Source: Sorex araneus (Eukaryota > Chordata > Mammalia > Eulipotyphla > Soricidae). From it: DNA of 64,000 nt. Below the pieces are notes generated by a model. The model was given only the letters and a program-made list of their open reading frames with translations. It was not told the DNA's origin and searched no databases. The translations under genes and the position numbers were made by a program. The stretch spans positions 106,079,535 through 106,143,534 of the forward strand of contig NC_073305.1 of assembly GCF_027595985.1 (NCBI RefSeq). The letters run 5' to 3'. Positions 11,686 through 23,884 of the stretch are shown one piece after another. Within the stretch, counting starts at the first letter, position 1, and the number at the start of each line of letters is the position of its first letter.

Positions 11686-11699
11686 ATACACATGTCTTA

Positions 11700-13585
11700 T
11701 ATTACCTTGCCACTATCTCATTCATAATTCTTAGAATTAAGTCCATCTTTATTGGATAAAGAATATTAAGGCTGTTTTTTAAAAGTTGTTCAACACAATC
11801 CAACCTAGTGTCCTGTGATTAAAGTCCTCTTCATGTCATTATTACTATGTACTATAAGATGTAATTGTGAGGCATAGTGCTTCCTGAAGAAATCTTAATC
11901 AGACCTGATTATTGACAACTTCCTCCTCTGATGCAATCACTGCTATATTATATTCTAAACACACACTTTTTTAATAAGTATTTTTCTATCAAAGAAAGCC
12001 ATTGTGTAGGTGATTTTTTACTTCAGAAGGCTATTGCCAACATCCTATGGAGACATTTTTTAATACCAGAAAATGAATAGTGATTTCCAGCTGTTAACCA
12101 AAGAATATAGCAGTAAGAATATAACTAGCAGGTTTGAGGAAATACATTTTTTTCCACATGAAATCCTATATTTTAGTAAAAATTGATTACTTTGATATGC
12201 AATTTACCTTCTCTTAAAGCATTTTCCACTTCCATCTCCAAAGGTGATATATAGGGGATACTTTCAATTTAATAACATGCTCTAAGGCCATTGGATGTTG
12301 AAGAAAATAGATATGTTGAAGGAAAATAGATATAACCCAACCCTGCTTCCTGTGAAACAAACACTGAATTTTTCTATTTCTATTTTATAGCAACAATCAA
12401 TAAAAAGTATTTGATAATATTTTACAGGATTCTGATGTTAGATTAAAATACTAATGTTTATTTTGACTACATATATGATTTTTAATACTCTTTCTTCAAT
12501 ATCAAATAGCTAATTTAAGTTATTTTTCTTATAGGTATTGTCTTAATTTAAAAAAGAATCATGTTTAAAAACTCAAATAGATATATGCATTACTGGGAAA
12601 TGAAGTACTATTAATACTTTTTCTGGACTCCAGATAATTGCTGAAATATAAAACTCATATTCAAACAACCCAAATCACATTAGGTTATTCACTAGCTGAC
12701 TCTTTCCACTGAATATACAAATAGTCTTTATGTAATAAAGATTGTTAGTATGAAGCTGCATACAAAACATTCTCTATTGAAAAGATCTGAATTGTCTAAG
12801 TCTGTCCATGGATTTAAAGAATTAAAATTAATATTATACTCTCAGATAAGTTGATACAATCCATTATTATGTATCCTGACTTTTTATATCATAGAAAAGT
12901 ATCCTCATACATAGACAGGAAAGGAGCAATCTCTGTGCTAACTTCTTGAGAGCATTCAAGAGGCCCAACATGGGGGTTGCATAAGCCGTTATATTTCTCA
13001 CTTTACTTAATCTTTTTTGGAAGAGTAAGCAAAAAAGGCTCTGGCAAATTGCCCCTACTCTGTGGGATTCTCATAAGAATTTGAAATGATATTTGCCAAG
13101 TGCAAAGTACTAAATGAATATGGAGAGCAACTTGCAAAATCACCAAGAGGAGACTCAAAAGGGGTTTAAATCACAGTTTCATGCTTGCTGATTTTAATAT
13201 TTCCATACATAATTTCTGAGCCTGGCTTTATTTTTAAATCTAGACTATAATATATATTTAAAATTATACACTACACAATAAGGAAAGTGATCATATGGTG
13301 TATGTAAGATGAAATTGTGCATATTCTAAATATTCTAATGGGAGTGATTATGTTGTATCATCTCAGAACTATATGTCTTAGAAACATTTTCCCTACATGG
13401 TTCCAGGCTAGGGTGTCATAAGAGAAGTTTCAATGAGATTTGAACCCGTGGAATTACAACTGTCACTCCCGGTAGGTTATCATATTTAGAGGAAAAGAGA
13501 GATGCAGAGACACAGATGGGTACCAGTTTATCTTTGGTGTTTTTTTAATTCTGCCTTCCTTTCTAGGGCCCTGGGGAAGTGAGAC
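11700..13585. other. AT-rich single-copy sequence, no feature seen
   Basis: About 1.9 kb with no repeat family or coding signal recognised. Probably unique intergenic or intronic DNA. Confidence 0.5.
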
Positions 13586-13587
13586 AA

Positions 13588-13733
13588 ACATTGGCGGTGC
13601 TCACTTTACTTCTGACTCCATGCTCAGGAATCACTTCTAGCAGCTCTTAAGGGACCACATTTGGTTTCAGTATCAAACATGTGCTGGACGGTGCAAGGCA
13701 AGCATCTTAGCCATTGTATGATCACTCTGACCC
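13588..13733 (-). mobile_element. Old diverged type A SINE
   Basis: Reverse-strand remnants of body and head: ctcaggaatcacttctagca, aagggaccacat, tgcaaggcaagcatcttagcc, atcactctgaccc. Confidence 0.7.
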
Positions 13734-13734
13734 A

Positions 13735-14090
13735 ATAATCAATTCTTTGTTTTGTTATCCTAGTAATTATGATTAACCATTTGAATCTCATTTGCCAACT
13801 ATGTTCAGTCTTCCCCAAACTAAATAAAATCCAATGTTATGTGAATATAATATACTTTGCCTTAATTTTAATAAATATAAATTGTCTTCTGAGAAAATCC
13901 ATAATAAAATAATTAAAAAATAATCTAGTCTACTCATCATATATGAGATGAAATTCAATTACACTGCTACGCTATTTTAAAATAAATTTTGTTTTCTTTA
14001 TAAAATATTTGGCTTTCTCAATATACTTAATCTTTAGTTAATATGATAACCACAAATAACATATTTACTTACTTTTTAAAAACTTAAATA
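13735..14090. other. AT-rich single-copy sequence, no feature seen
   Basis: Very AT-rich. Nothing recognised. Confidence 0.5.
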
Positions 14091-14092
14091 AG

Positions 14093-14245
14093 TGGCCTGA
14101 GCAATTGTATGGTGAGTAGGGTGCTTGTCCTGCACACAGATGACCCAAGTTCAATCTCTGGCCCTCCATATGGTTCCCCAAGCCCCACTAGGAGTGATTC
14201 TGAGCACAGAGCCAGTAGTAAACCCTGAGCACTCTGAGTCTGATG
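14093..14245 (+). mobile_element. Old diverged type A SINE
   Basis: Plus-strand remnants: gagtagggtgcttgtcctgc, gacccaagttcaatctc (B box region), ccatatggttcccc, aggagtgattctgagcacag, then an A-rich end. Confidence 0.8.
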
Positions 14246-14249
14246 CCCA

Positions 14250-15845
14250 AAAACAAACAGAAAGAAACAACACTGAAATCAGGAAAAGTAGCAGCATTGG
14301 TAGTTTATCATATTTGCTTATAATTCTCTTTTGTTGATGCTCATTATGAAAATCAAAACTTTTATCATACATCTGTTTCTTAATGACAGAAGACTTGGAT
14401 TTGATCTTCTAAATATTCAAAGAAACCTATTTGAAAAAGTGTCACTTTAATATGAACTTAAGGTCAGTGGACTGGAGGACTGGAGTGGGGTAGTGAATGT
14501 ATCATTAAAGAATGATGATTTTATGAACAGTGAAGGCCAGAGAGGCTAAGAAGCTGCTCTTGTCCTTGACTCAGACCTTTTCGCTTCTTCTAATGATGAA
14601 GCATCGTTGCCTCACTCATTTCTGACTTACAAGATTGCAGTTTAGTGGTGATCAGTCTGGTATATTTTCATCAATAAGCAAGTCTTCTACTTGAGAAATT
14701 AATCTTTTCACTGAGATAATGCATCATTTGAATGGTGATACAATCTTTTTCTTTATGATGTGAAGTCTCCTTGACGTCTGGGTCCCTTAACACAGGCTTA
14801 ATATCCTAGGATTTTCCTGTTGCAGAATATACAATGATGTATGCTATTCATTTTTGTACTAACATGTCTGATTTTAATTTTTTATACATCCAATCTCAGA
14901 AAAAATCAAAGGAGTATAGGAATTTCCCTATGCATTCCTCACTTTTGTCTAAAAGCCACTTCTAAAAATGAATTACTTGACTGTCTTAGTCATAAAATTA
15001 TTATGAACCCATTACTTCATCAGCATAACCTGACCTGACTTAATAGAAACCAAAAAGGTCATTTCCCTTTCCAGAAGGTCAATATTATAAGTTGATCATT
15101 TTAAAATTCTGTACTCTCTGTATATCTAATTGCATATTTTGTCCACATAAAATATGACCTATGTTTGACTTCCCTTCATCTAGAAATTAATTTCATGACA
15201 AGGGTGTTCTATATTATTGAGTTAACCTTGTAAAAGGATATTTCAGCATTGCATCCATGTGTATTTTTACTATTTTTATTTTTCACTTTGCTCAGTGGTC
15301 TGTCCATTATGAAAATTTAAGAAAGTAATGCTGAGGTGTTTTGCACTTTAAATAATGCGCAAAAGAGACAGCAACTAGACAACTTTAGCATGAAATTTAT
15401 ACACTCATGAGGAAGAGAAATGCATATTAGTGTGGGTAATAACAGCTGCTAGAAAGGATAAGCCCAAAAGATATCAAGATATAAAAGTGACATAAGTATA
15501 CTTCTTGTTACTTCGCTATCCAGTGTTGGTGATTTTGTGATAGAAGGTCCATCATTCTTTGTTGAACTAGATTATCCCAAAAGTCACCCAGGGCATCAGT
15601 GGGGACTTAGCCCTCCTCTAGCAAACTGCTCTCTAAAGCCGCACAACCACAACTGGCTCAGGGAAAAACTGTGGAGAGAAAAATACATTATTCTAATCCT
15701 TGTTTCCACATAGCTTGCATATGAATTTTATTTGTGATATCATTCATATCAATAAGTGTAGCTACAGTATTAATAAATTTTTATCAGATTAATATTATAT
15801 TCCCAGAGTTGATAGTTCTTTTATCATTTAAGTAGCTAGTCATTT
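14250..15845. other. Single-copy sequence, no feature seen
   Basis: About 1.6 kb without a recognisable element or gene. Confidence 0.45.
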
Positions 15846-15847
15846 CT

Positions 15848-15925
15848 TTTAATTTTATATCTTTTTAATTGAAGAAACATTGCATTACAACATTACATAA
15901 GCTTCAGAGGGCAGATGATTAAAAA
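15848..15925 (-). mobile_element. Ancient L1 3' UTR remnant
   Basis: The phrase tttttaattgaagaaacatt followed by acaacattacataagcttca resembles the antisense 3' end of old mammalian L1M families. Short and diverged. Confidence 0.5.
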
Positions 15926-15929
15926 GCTT

Positions 15930-16312
15930 TTTTTTTTAAGAGAAATATTTAAATTTTTATTCCAAAATAGCAAATTGAACAAATTTCTAACATTTCCCCC
16001 ACAAATACTCAAATTCCACATAACAAATAGAGTTTTACCATTTCATACGAGACATACACAAGCACAAGTTTATGGTAATACTGGCAGCATATAATGGCCT
16101 TTTACATTGCTAAGTTGTATAAATATTATTTCAGGTGTTCAGAAAGCAGGTTGTTTAATCATAAAAATATAACTGTTTCTTTAATAATCAATCAACAATA
16201 AGCAGTATTACTTAACTGTACTCATCTAATAAAATGATATTGCTGTGGAAATGCATTAAAATTAAAATTGTTAACTGTACTTAACAATTATAGCTCTACT
16301 GTTACTATTTTT
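15930..16312. other. AT-rich sequence, no feature seen
   Basis: Nothing recognised. Confidence 0.5.
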
Positions 16313-16314
16313 GT

Positions 16315-16500
16315 AATATAGTTTGAAATCAGAAAGTTTGATGCCTTAACTTTGGTCTTTCTCATAAGTTGGCTAATCAATCTATTGTGGTTCTATACAA
16401 ATTTTAAGATTTTTTTCCTTGTTTTGTGAAAATGCTTTTGAAATATTACTAGGGACTGCATTGAATGTGTTGATTGCTTTGGGCAGTTTATTTTTTATTT
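16315..16500 (-). mobile_element. Old L1 ORF2 fragment
   Basis: Reads as the antisense of the ORF2 segment upstream of the KFIW-like block (atagtttgaaatcagaaagt to attgctttgggcag). The younger L1 at 16507-18592 sits directly against it and probably inserted into it. Confidence 0.7.
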
Positions 16501-16966
16501 ATTTTTTTAAATTTATTTATTTTTAATTAGTGAACCACCGTGAGGGTACAGTTACAGACTTATACACTTTTGTGCTTATGCTTCCCTCATACAAAGTTCG
16601 GGAACCCATCCCTTCACCAGTGCCCATTCTCCACCACCAGTAAACCCAGCATCCCTCCCACCCTCCCCAATCCCATCTCCCCCAGCCCACCCTGCCACTG
16701 TGGCAGGGCATTCCCTTCTGTTCTCTCTCTCTAATTAGCTGTTGAGGTTTGCAATAAAGGTGTTGAGTGGCCACTGTGCTCAGTCTCTAGCCCTCATTCA
16801 GCCCACAACTCCCTTCCCCCACATGGCCTTCGACTACATTATAGTTGGTGATCCCTTCTCTGAGTTGCCCTTTCCCCAGAATGTGAGGTCAGCCTCCAAA
16901 CCATGGAGTCAACCTCCTGGTACTTATTTCTACAATTCTTGGGTGTTAGTCTCCCACTCTGTTATT

Positions 16967-17536
16967 CTATATGCCATAGATGAGTGCAATCTTTCTATGT
17001 CTGTCTCTCTCTTTCTGACTCATTTCACTTAGCATGAAACTTTTCATGCCGATCCACTTAAGTACAAAATTCATGACCTCCTTTTTTCTAACAGCTGCAT
17101 AGTATTCCATTGTATAGATGTACCAAAGTTTCCTCAACCAGTCATCCGTTCTAGGGCATTCGGGTTTTTTCCAGATTCTGGCTATTGTAAACAGTGCTGC
17201 GATGAACATACATGTGCAGATGTCATTTCGATTATACTTTTTTGCCTCTTTGGGATATATTCCCAGCAGTGGTATTGCTGGGTCAAATGGGAGCTCAATA
17301 TCTAATTTTTTGAGAATCGTCCATAATGTTTTCCAGAAGGGCTGAACCAGTTGGCATTCCCACCAGCAGTGTAGAAGGGTCCCTTTCTCCCCACATCCTC
17401 TCCAACAGCGGTTGCTTTTGTTCTTTTGGATGTGTGCTAGTCTCTGTGGTATGAGGTGGTATCTCGTGGTTGTTTTGATCTGCATCTCTCTGATGATTAG
17501 TGATGTAGAGCACTTTTTCATGTGCCTTTTGGCCAT
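16967..17536 (-). pseudogene. L1 ORF2 C-terminal region (189 codons open)
   Basis: Contains [17 protein letters not shown], the zinc-knuckle-like C-x3-C block in [28 protein letters not shown], and [12 protein letters not shown]. These are hallmarks of the L1 ORF2 C-terminus. It is open to the normal end of the protein but detached from the reverse transcriptase by the inversion. Confidence 0.95.
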
Positions 17537-17540
17537 TCGT

Positions 17541-18592
17541 ATAGACTTATACAGTAAAGTTTCAGGCTACAAAATCAATACCCAAAAATCCATGGCCTTC
17601 CTATACACAAACAATGAGGCAGAGGAAAGGGACATGAAAAAAGCAATCCCATTCACAATCGTGCCCCAGAAAATCAAGTATCTCAGAATCAGCTTAACCA
17701 AGGAAGTAAAAGACCTCTTCAAAGAAAACTATAAAACGCTACTCCATGAAATAAAAGAGGACATGAGGAAATGGAAACATATACCCTGCTCGTGGATAGG
17801 GAGAATCAATGTCGTCAAAATGGCAATACTCCCCAAAGCATTATACAGATTCAACGCGATCCCTATAAGTATACCCATGACATTCTTCAAAGAAATGGAT
17901 CAAGCAATCCTAAAATTCATATGGAATAACAAACGTCCAAGGATAGCTAAAACAATTCTTGGGAAAAAGATGATGGGAGGCATCACCCTCCCCAACCTCA
18001 AACTTTACTACAAAGCAGTAACAATTAAAACAGCATGGTACTAGAACAAAGGCAGAGCCATAGACCAATGAATGGAACAGGGTGGAATATCCCTACACAC
18101 AACCCCAAATGTATGATCATCTAATCTTTGATAAGGGAGCAAGAGATGTGAAGTGGGCAAGGAAAGCCTCTTTAACAAATGGTGCTGGCACAACCGGACA
18201 ACCACATGCAAAAAAATGGGCTTAGACCTTGACCTGACACCATGCACAAAAGTCAGATCAAAATGAATTAAAGACTTCAACATTAGACCACAAACCATAA
18301 GGTACATTGAAGACAAGGTCGGCAAAACCCTCCACGATATTGAAGATAAAGGTATCTTCAAAGGTGACACAGAACTAAGCAATCTAGTAAAAACAGAGAT
18401 CAACAAATGGGACTACATTAAACTAAAACGTGTCTGCACCGCAAAAGATACAGTGACCAGAATACAAAGACTATCTACAGAATGGGAAAGGATATTTACA
18501 CAATACCCATCAGATAAGGGGTTGATATCAATGGTATATAAAGCACTGGTTGAACTCTACAAGAAGAAAACATCCAACCCCAGCAAAAAATT
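17541..18592 (+). pseudogene. L1 ORF2 segment after the RT domain, inverted
   Basis: Begins at [12 protein letters not shown] and runs through [15 protein letters not shown], a [16 protein letters not shown] block and [14 protein letters not shown] to a stop at 18042. It continues, decayed, to a KKKTSNPSKK-like end at 18590. The plus-strand reading frame from 17412 crosses the inversion point, so its first ~43 residues are antisense noise and only the rest is L1. Confidence 0.93.
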
Positions 18593-18689
18593 TTTAATCA
18601 TTTCTTGAAGTTCACCTCTATAGCATAAGTCAGTCCTTCACCATACATTTGTCCCCTTTGTCCCAATTTACTCAATCACTTTTTCTTTG

Positions 18690-18844
18690 TTTTTCAGCTA
18701 CACCCAACAGTTCTCAAGGCTTACTCCTTGTGGGGCTCAGGGACCACATGGGGTTCTGGGGATTAAAGTTGCATCGGCCATTTGCAAGGAAAGTGCCCTA
18801 CCCACTGTACTCTGCACTGTACTCTGTACTATCTCTCCAGCACA
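18690..18844 (-). mobile_element. Old type A SINE
   Basis: Reverse-strand remnants include agctacacccaacagttctc, ccacatggggttctggggat, tgcaaggaaagtgccctacc and tatctctccagca. A short ctctgcactgta-type duplication lies near the head. Confidence 0.8.
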
Positions 18845-18849
18845 CCCCC

Positions 18850-19500
18850 TCTTCTGTTCTTTATTTCTATTAATCACTAATTGGTCTTATGTCATTATGT
18901 TTACTTCAGTTGATCTATTTGTGTTTCTGCATGACACTTATGAATGAAACTGATAGAAGTAAATGGCCAATACCAGTGGGGTATAGATCTGATCGGAAAT
19001 GGTATACAAATGCCAAAAAAAGAAACAAACAAAAACAAAGAAACTTTATAGACTAAAGAAAAAGTTAAAAATATCAGGCATACCTAAAACTGTTTTAAAT
19101 CAAATAAATTCAAGACTGAGGATGGGGTGACCTATAGATGATCATTTACTTCAGCATTATCATTTAAATTCTGTAACATTAAACATTATACCACTCATTC
19201 CATGACAGTTTAAAATTGACATGGTAATCCATGAAAAACATTAACTGCAATTAACATAAGAATGACAACTGGATTCTAAATTATCTCTGCTACACCACTC
19301 TGTCTCTTCTCAGAAAAATCATGCATATTCTGCCTCTTGTTAACTAAGTCAAATTCTATGATTATATAACCTCAAGTTTGTATATAAACAATACTACACT
19401 CTTTAAAAGTATGCCACTCTGACTCTTGAGGATGTGTGTTCACTTTTAATAAACGAGTAGTCTTCAGTTATATCAGTGTTGCTTAAATAGTGAAAAATGC
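18850..19500. other. Single-copy sequence, no feature seen
   Basis: Nothing recognised. Confidence 0.45.
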
Positions 19501-19504
19501 ACAA

Positions 19505-20370
19505 AGACAACATAATAGAGAAGCAATTTGCACATCCAATGTCTAATAATGGTTAATATCCAAAATAGTTAAAGAACTTACATGAGTCAGCAACAAGAAA
19601 CAAAACTATACAAAGTAAAATAATGCAATATCATATCATCTCATATTGGTGAGATTGGCCTATATAAAAAAGATTAGAAACTCAGTATGAGAATGGAGAG
19701 AAAAAACAACTCTGATATACTGTTTGTGAAAATACAAATTGGTGCTTCTGTGGAAAAAAAATGGTATAGAGTTTTCAAAACATTAAAACATTAGGACATA
19801 TGATCTGGCAATGCCACTTATGGAAGATTATCCGATGGCTGCGTATGAAAATTCTCATTTAAGAGATTAATTTATCCCTTTATTCATAGCATTGTTCACA
19901 AAGTCAAAATCTGGAATCAACCTAAATGCTTTTAAAGTAAACTAGAAGAAGAAACTTACTGGATGATTTCACTAATATACGGAATGTAAATAACTGAAGC
20001 AAATGAAACAAAACCAACAAAATTAATTCCCATACTCATTTAAAAACCTGGCAGCTAGCATAGATATAGTTAGGTGGAATGGATACTTGAGGCAGTCAGA
20101 GGACATTGGAAATTTTATGGTTGTTGTGGAGAGTTCTGCACAGATGTAACGCCATATTCCTTAGCAGTGTAAGCCAATAATAAGTCCATTGGAAAAGAAA
20201 AAGAAAAAAGTGTTGGAGAGAAGGGAAACCTTATATTTGTTGATGAGAAAATAAATTGGTGCTACCATTATAAAGAGAAGTATGAAGTTCTCTCAACAAA
20301 TTAAATTGAAAGTCCATTAATTCAACATCTCATTTAAGGATGATTACCTAAAAATTTTTCTTTTGTGTGA
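19505..20370 (+). mobile_element. Old L1 ORF2 3' region
   Basis: Decayed ORF2 C-terminal sequence (atatcatctcatattggtga, acatatgatctggcaatgcc, cattgttcacaaagtc), then 3' UTR-like sequence. A second partial copy of the same region starts at about 20205 (gttggagagaagggaaacct). Heavily mutated. Confidence 0.7.
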
Positions 20371-20714
20371 TACAAGTGCCCAAATCAAATGTGGATGATT
20401 TCATCTCAAAAGGGGCATCCATCACCTCTGAAGAAAGATAGTTCAAATCATGGCTAACCACAGGAAGATACTGATTACCCTACCCACTGAATCTCCTTGG
20501 TTTTACAGATCCTCCTTGATTTGTCTAATTTGTCACATGGTCCTGACTATTCTTTTTGTAATAAAGTCTTGGTTCTATGATTTCAATTCCAGCTTTCATC
20601 CTCTGAATTCACCAATAATAAGTAGGTTGGTGAAACTCTAAAGCCATCAAATTTGGCACCTGCAATTCTGCATTATTTGCAAACACATTGTGTTTCATTT
20701 ATGTTATATAATTT
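20371..20714. other. Unassigned sequence
   Basis: Nothing clearly recognised. Confidence 0.4.
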
Positions 20715-20723
20715 CAAGATTTT

Positions 20724-20821
20724 TTAATTATTTATTTTTAATTAGTGAATCAATGTGAGGGGACAGTTACAGTTTTATACATTTTTGTGCTCGTGTTTTC
20801 CCCATACAAAGTTCAAGAACC
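20724..20821 (-). mobile_element. Very short L1 3' tip insertion (about 98 bp)
   Basis: Matches the first ~100 bases of the young L1 tail at 16507 (atttatttttaattagtgaa, then gttttccccatacaaagttc). Flanked by caagatttt at 20715-20723 and 20822-20830. Confidence 0.85.
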
Positions 20822-20830
20822 CAAGATTTT

Positions 20831-21950
20831 AAGAGAAATAAGCTACACATTTAAAAAATTCCTCATGGATATTATCAAAGGGTATCCTGAAATTTCTGTT
20901 CTAACGATGATACTAATAAGCTGAAAACATTCAAAAATCATATCTGGACTTTGAGTGATAACAATTTATTATGTTGGTATTTTTCTTATCACACGTAAGA
21001 GTTATTTCAAAGTCTATGTCAATCATATTTCTCGAGAACAAGATAGAATCACTTTAAATAGTAAAGAATAACTTCCAATGAATTGCAACAGAGAGAAGTA
21101 TAAAATGTGCCTCTAAAACACATAATGATGAAAGTTTTCTTTCAAAGTTGCTCAAGATAGTTAATCAAAAGAAAACAAGGTGTTAAATGGAGAAAACAAA
21201 CTTTATTAGCAACAAGCTGGCAGGTTGGAAGATGGTGAACACATTTGTAGAGAATTAACTCAACTGCTTAGAAACCAATGAGCAGGTGGCATACTAGAGG
21301 GCCCCAGTATGATCAGAAAATTCCCTTCTAAGACACAAGAATTTAGCTCTAACATTATCTTCTTAAACAGACTTTTGGTGGAAGGGCCTGAGAAAGGAAG
21401 CAAACATTCTTCAGATTATCAACATCCTGTTACTTGAGGAGCTTACTAGTTTTAATTTTGAGTTCAACCCTTAATTCTTTTCTTTTTTTGACCATTTTCA
21501 ATTACATATTTGATAAATCTTAGGTGATCCACCATTAATCATTAAAGAGCTACAGAAAAGTGTTTTAGCACCCTTTGCGCATAAGCATTTTGTTTTGGGC
21601 CAATCTTTTTGTTAAAGAATTCAGTCTTTGCTGTTCTTCCCATTTGAACATAGACATTGTTTACTATCTCAGTTGCCTTAGATAACTAAACTTATGAGAA
21701 TACGTGGAATTATTTTATTTTTAGTTGTATCTAACTTTGATCTAATGTCCACATGTGAGATGAGATGAGATGAAAATATGAGTTTGTCTGAACCTTCAAA
21801 TGTTTGTCCATCAGCTGAAAATTGTCCATAATCATGAAAATAGGCAGTATGTTTTCTGTTTCTGGAATGTAAATTTTCACTATATAACTTGACTTTGAAA
21901 ACTAGAAATCATGAATAAAGGATAAAAGCACACTTTATTTGCAACTTTAT
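20831..21950. other. AT-rich single-copy sequence, no feature seen
   Basis: Contains a short (GAGAT)3 at about 21757. No repeat family or coding signal recognised. Confidence 0.45.
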
Positions 21951-21954
21951 CCCT

Positions 21955-22107
21955 AATTTTAGGTATAATTCTAGTGTTCTCACAAGATTCCTGTCCCCTT
22001 GGAATTCAAATTCCAGCTAAGGGATTTTTAAATGAAATTAAGGTTACCAATTACTTAACCTCCTGGATAGAAGCATTGATGACCTGATGTAATTATTAGG
22101 GCCTTTG
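21955..22107 (+). mobile_element. Ancient MaLR-like LTR, 5' part
   Basis: Sequence such as aattcaaattccagctaagg and ttattagggcctttgaaagt follows the pattern of mammalian MLT1-type LTRs. The element resumes at 23367 after a 1.23-kb insertion. Family assignment is from memory of the pattern. Confidence 0.55.
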
Positions 22108-22120
22108 AAAGTAGAAGAGG

Positions 22121-23353
22121 GGGGTCTCTCTGCTGCTGCTCGAGTACGGGCCCGGAGGCAACTGAACTACTTTGGACAGAGCAGCTCGCAGAAATGCCTC
22201 CAGACTGTGAGCTGAGCCACGGCCCCATGTGGTGCCAGCGGGGCAAGATTTCTCTCTCCAAGCTTCTCCATCACATGAGCACCACAAAAGGGAAGTAAAA
22301 GCTTGCAGTGATGCAATTTCTGGCAGAATTTTCCCTGGATTTCATACAAAAATCCAAAACCTAATATCTCTTAATTGTCAGCAATGTGAAATGGTCTGAC
22401 TGTGGGGGAAAACTCCAAACAATAATACTGAGTTTTTTGTTGAAATATTAAAGGTAATCAAAGTAGCAGCCATTTCTCCAGACTGTGAACTAAGCCAAAG
22501 CCCCACGCCGGCCGAGGTGAGGAAATATCCTCCTTTCTCGGTTCTTTTCCCTTTTCAGGGAGAAACATGGTGTGGCGTCCACCATATTAGGAGGTCTATT
22601 AAGCAGGCTCGAACTTAGTGGCGCGGGAAGGGAAAGAAAAAAAAAAACTATGTACTTGGAACAGCGGGATGCTTGGGCAGTCTCGGGCCAATACCAGTGC
22701 ACGCTCTGCTGAGATTCGACCTGGGTGGCCACACTTTTGTGCGGCCACTTTGCTGCTGATCAACCAGAATCTGGAGGCCAACTAGACTACTTTTGGTTCC
22801 AGAAACTGCTTACAGCCATGTCCCTAGACTGTGAACTAAGCCATAGCACCACGCCGGCAAAGGACGGAAAATATCCTTTTTTCTTGCTGGGCGGTGTGGC
22901 GTCAACCATATTGTGAGGACTATTTATTAAACAGGCACGAACTTGGTGGCGTGGGAAGGATGGGAAAAAAAAGAAAGAAAACAAATTTATGTACTTGAAA
23001 CAGTGGGACTTCATATCTCTCCATTCTCAGCAATGGAAAACTAATTATCAAATGCTTCCTTGGCAGTAGGGCTGTCTTTCCTGGGGGCAAACTCCAACAA
23101 TAGTGAGTTTTGTGTTGAAATATAGAATGTAATCAAGGTAAAGAGAAAATGAAGTGAAATTTATCAATTACGCAGGCGGGATAGGGGGTGGGGGGTGGGG
23201 TTGGGAGGTATACTGCGATTTTTGGGGGTGGAATATGGGCACTGGTGAAGGGATGGGTGTTTGAGTATTGTATAACTGAGACATAAGCCTGAAAACTTTG
23301 TAACTTTCCACATGGTGATTCAACAAAATAAATAAATTAAAAAAATAAAAATA
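22121..23353 (+). mobile_element. L1-tailed non-autonomous retroposon with repeated 5' units
   Basis: A single insertion, shown by the exact 13-bp duplication aaagtagaagagg at 22108-22120 and 23354-23366. It starts with a G run (ggggtctctctgctgctgct) and is CpG-rich. The block around ctccagactgtgaactaagc appears three times (about 22191, 22476, 22821), the last two about 345 bp apart and both followed by ggtgtggcgtc and ggcgcggg/ggcgtggg blocks. The block gcaatg, aaactccaa-caata, tgttgaaatat appears twice (about 22381 and 23026). The last ~190 bp (from the G-rich run at 23176) match the L1 3' end in this window and end in an A-rich tail. No long ORF. It looks complete and mobilised by L1. Confidence 0.85.
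23176..23230 (+). other. G-rich run, possible G-quadruplex
   Basis: Four or more runs of three or more G within about 35 bases (23186-23208). Equivalent G-rich runs occur at the same place in the related tails at 55590 and 59800. Confidence 0.6.
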
Positions 23354-23366
23354 AAAGTAGAAGAGG

Positions 23367-23765
23367 AAAGTAGACATAATGTGGAAAAATACAAAAGAAG
23401 GGCAACAAACTACAAAGGGAGCTCAGAGTCACTGAAAGCTCAAGGAAGACGCAATCCACTCTTCAATGCTGCCTTTGAAGACAGAACTTCAGGAAGCCTT
23501 GCATCCTCTAGAAGCCCACAGCCCTTGCATCACAGGAATTGAATTGTGCTAAGCTAAATATGCCTGGATTTAGATTGATCTCCAGAATTTCCAGAAAGGA
23601 ATATAATCCTGCCAATAATATAGGCCCTTTGAAATGCAGGGGAGGGAATCAACAGAGCAATGCCAACTGAGACTCTGGCTTACAAAGCTGTGAGAAAATA
23701 CAAAATGTTTAAGCTGTTAAATTTGTAGTAATTTGTTAGATCAGCAAGAAAAAAAACACACAGAT
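23367..23765 (+). mobile_element. Ancient MaLR-like LTR, 3' part
   Basis: Continues the LTR at 21955: a cctctagaagccc block, then aagctgtgagaaaa and ttgtagtaatttgtta, the usual 3' end of MLT1-like LTRs. Confidence 0.6.
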
Positions 23766-23884
23766 GCCTTTATGGGACAAGAAAACTAGTATTATAACAT
23801 TAGGCAGAATAAACCATTGCAGTAGAAATGATCCAGTGGTGCTCTCTGAATTTTAAAAATTTACTTTGCCAAATGAGGTTTTTA

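Larger units (their letters stand above)
16507..18592 (-). mobile_element. Relatively young L1 with inverted 5' half
   Basis: 16507-17538 holds the L1 3' end in minus orientation: T-rich tail, 3' UTR, then the ORF2 C-terminal region. 17539-18592 holds the immediately upstream part of ORF2 in plus orientation. Joined in sense order, the two parts cover one continuous stretch of ORF2, with only roughly 50 bases missing by comparison with the known ORF2 layout. This is the pattern attributed to twin priming. Frames are mostly open, so the insertion is among the younger L1s here. A clear target duplication could not be picked out at the AT-rich edges. Confidence 0.92.

Noticed and set aside
17412-18044. 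210-codon plus-strand reading frame as a gene
   Set aside because: It spans the inversion point of a rearranged L1. The first part is antisense and the rest is L1 ORF2.
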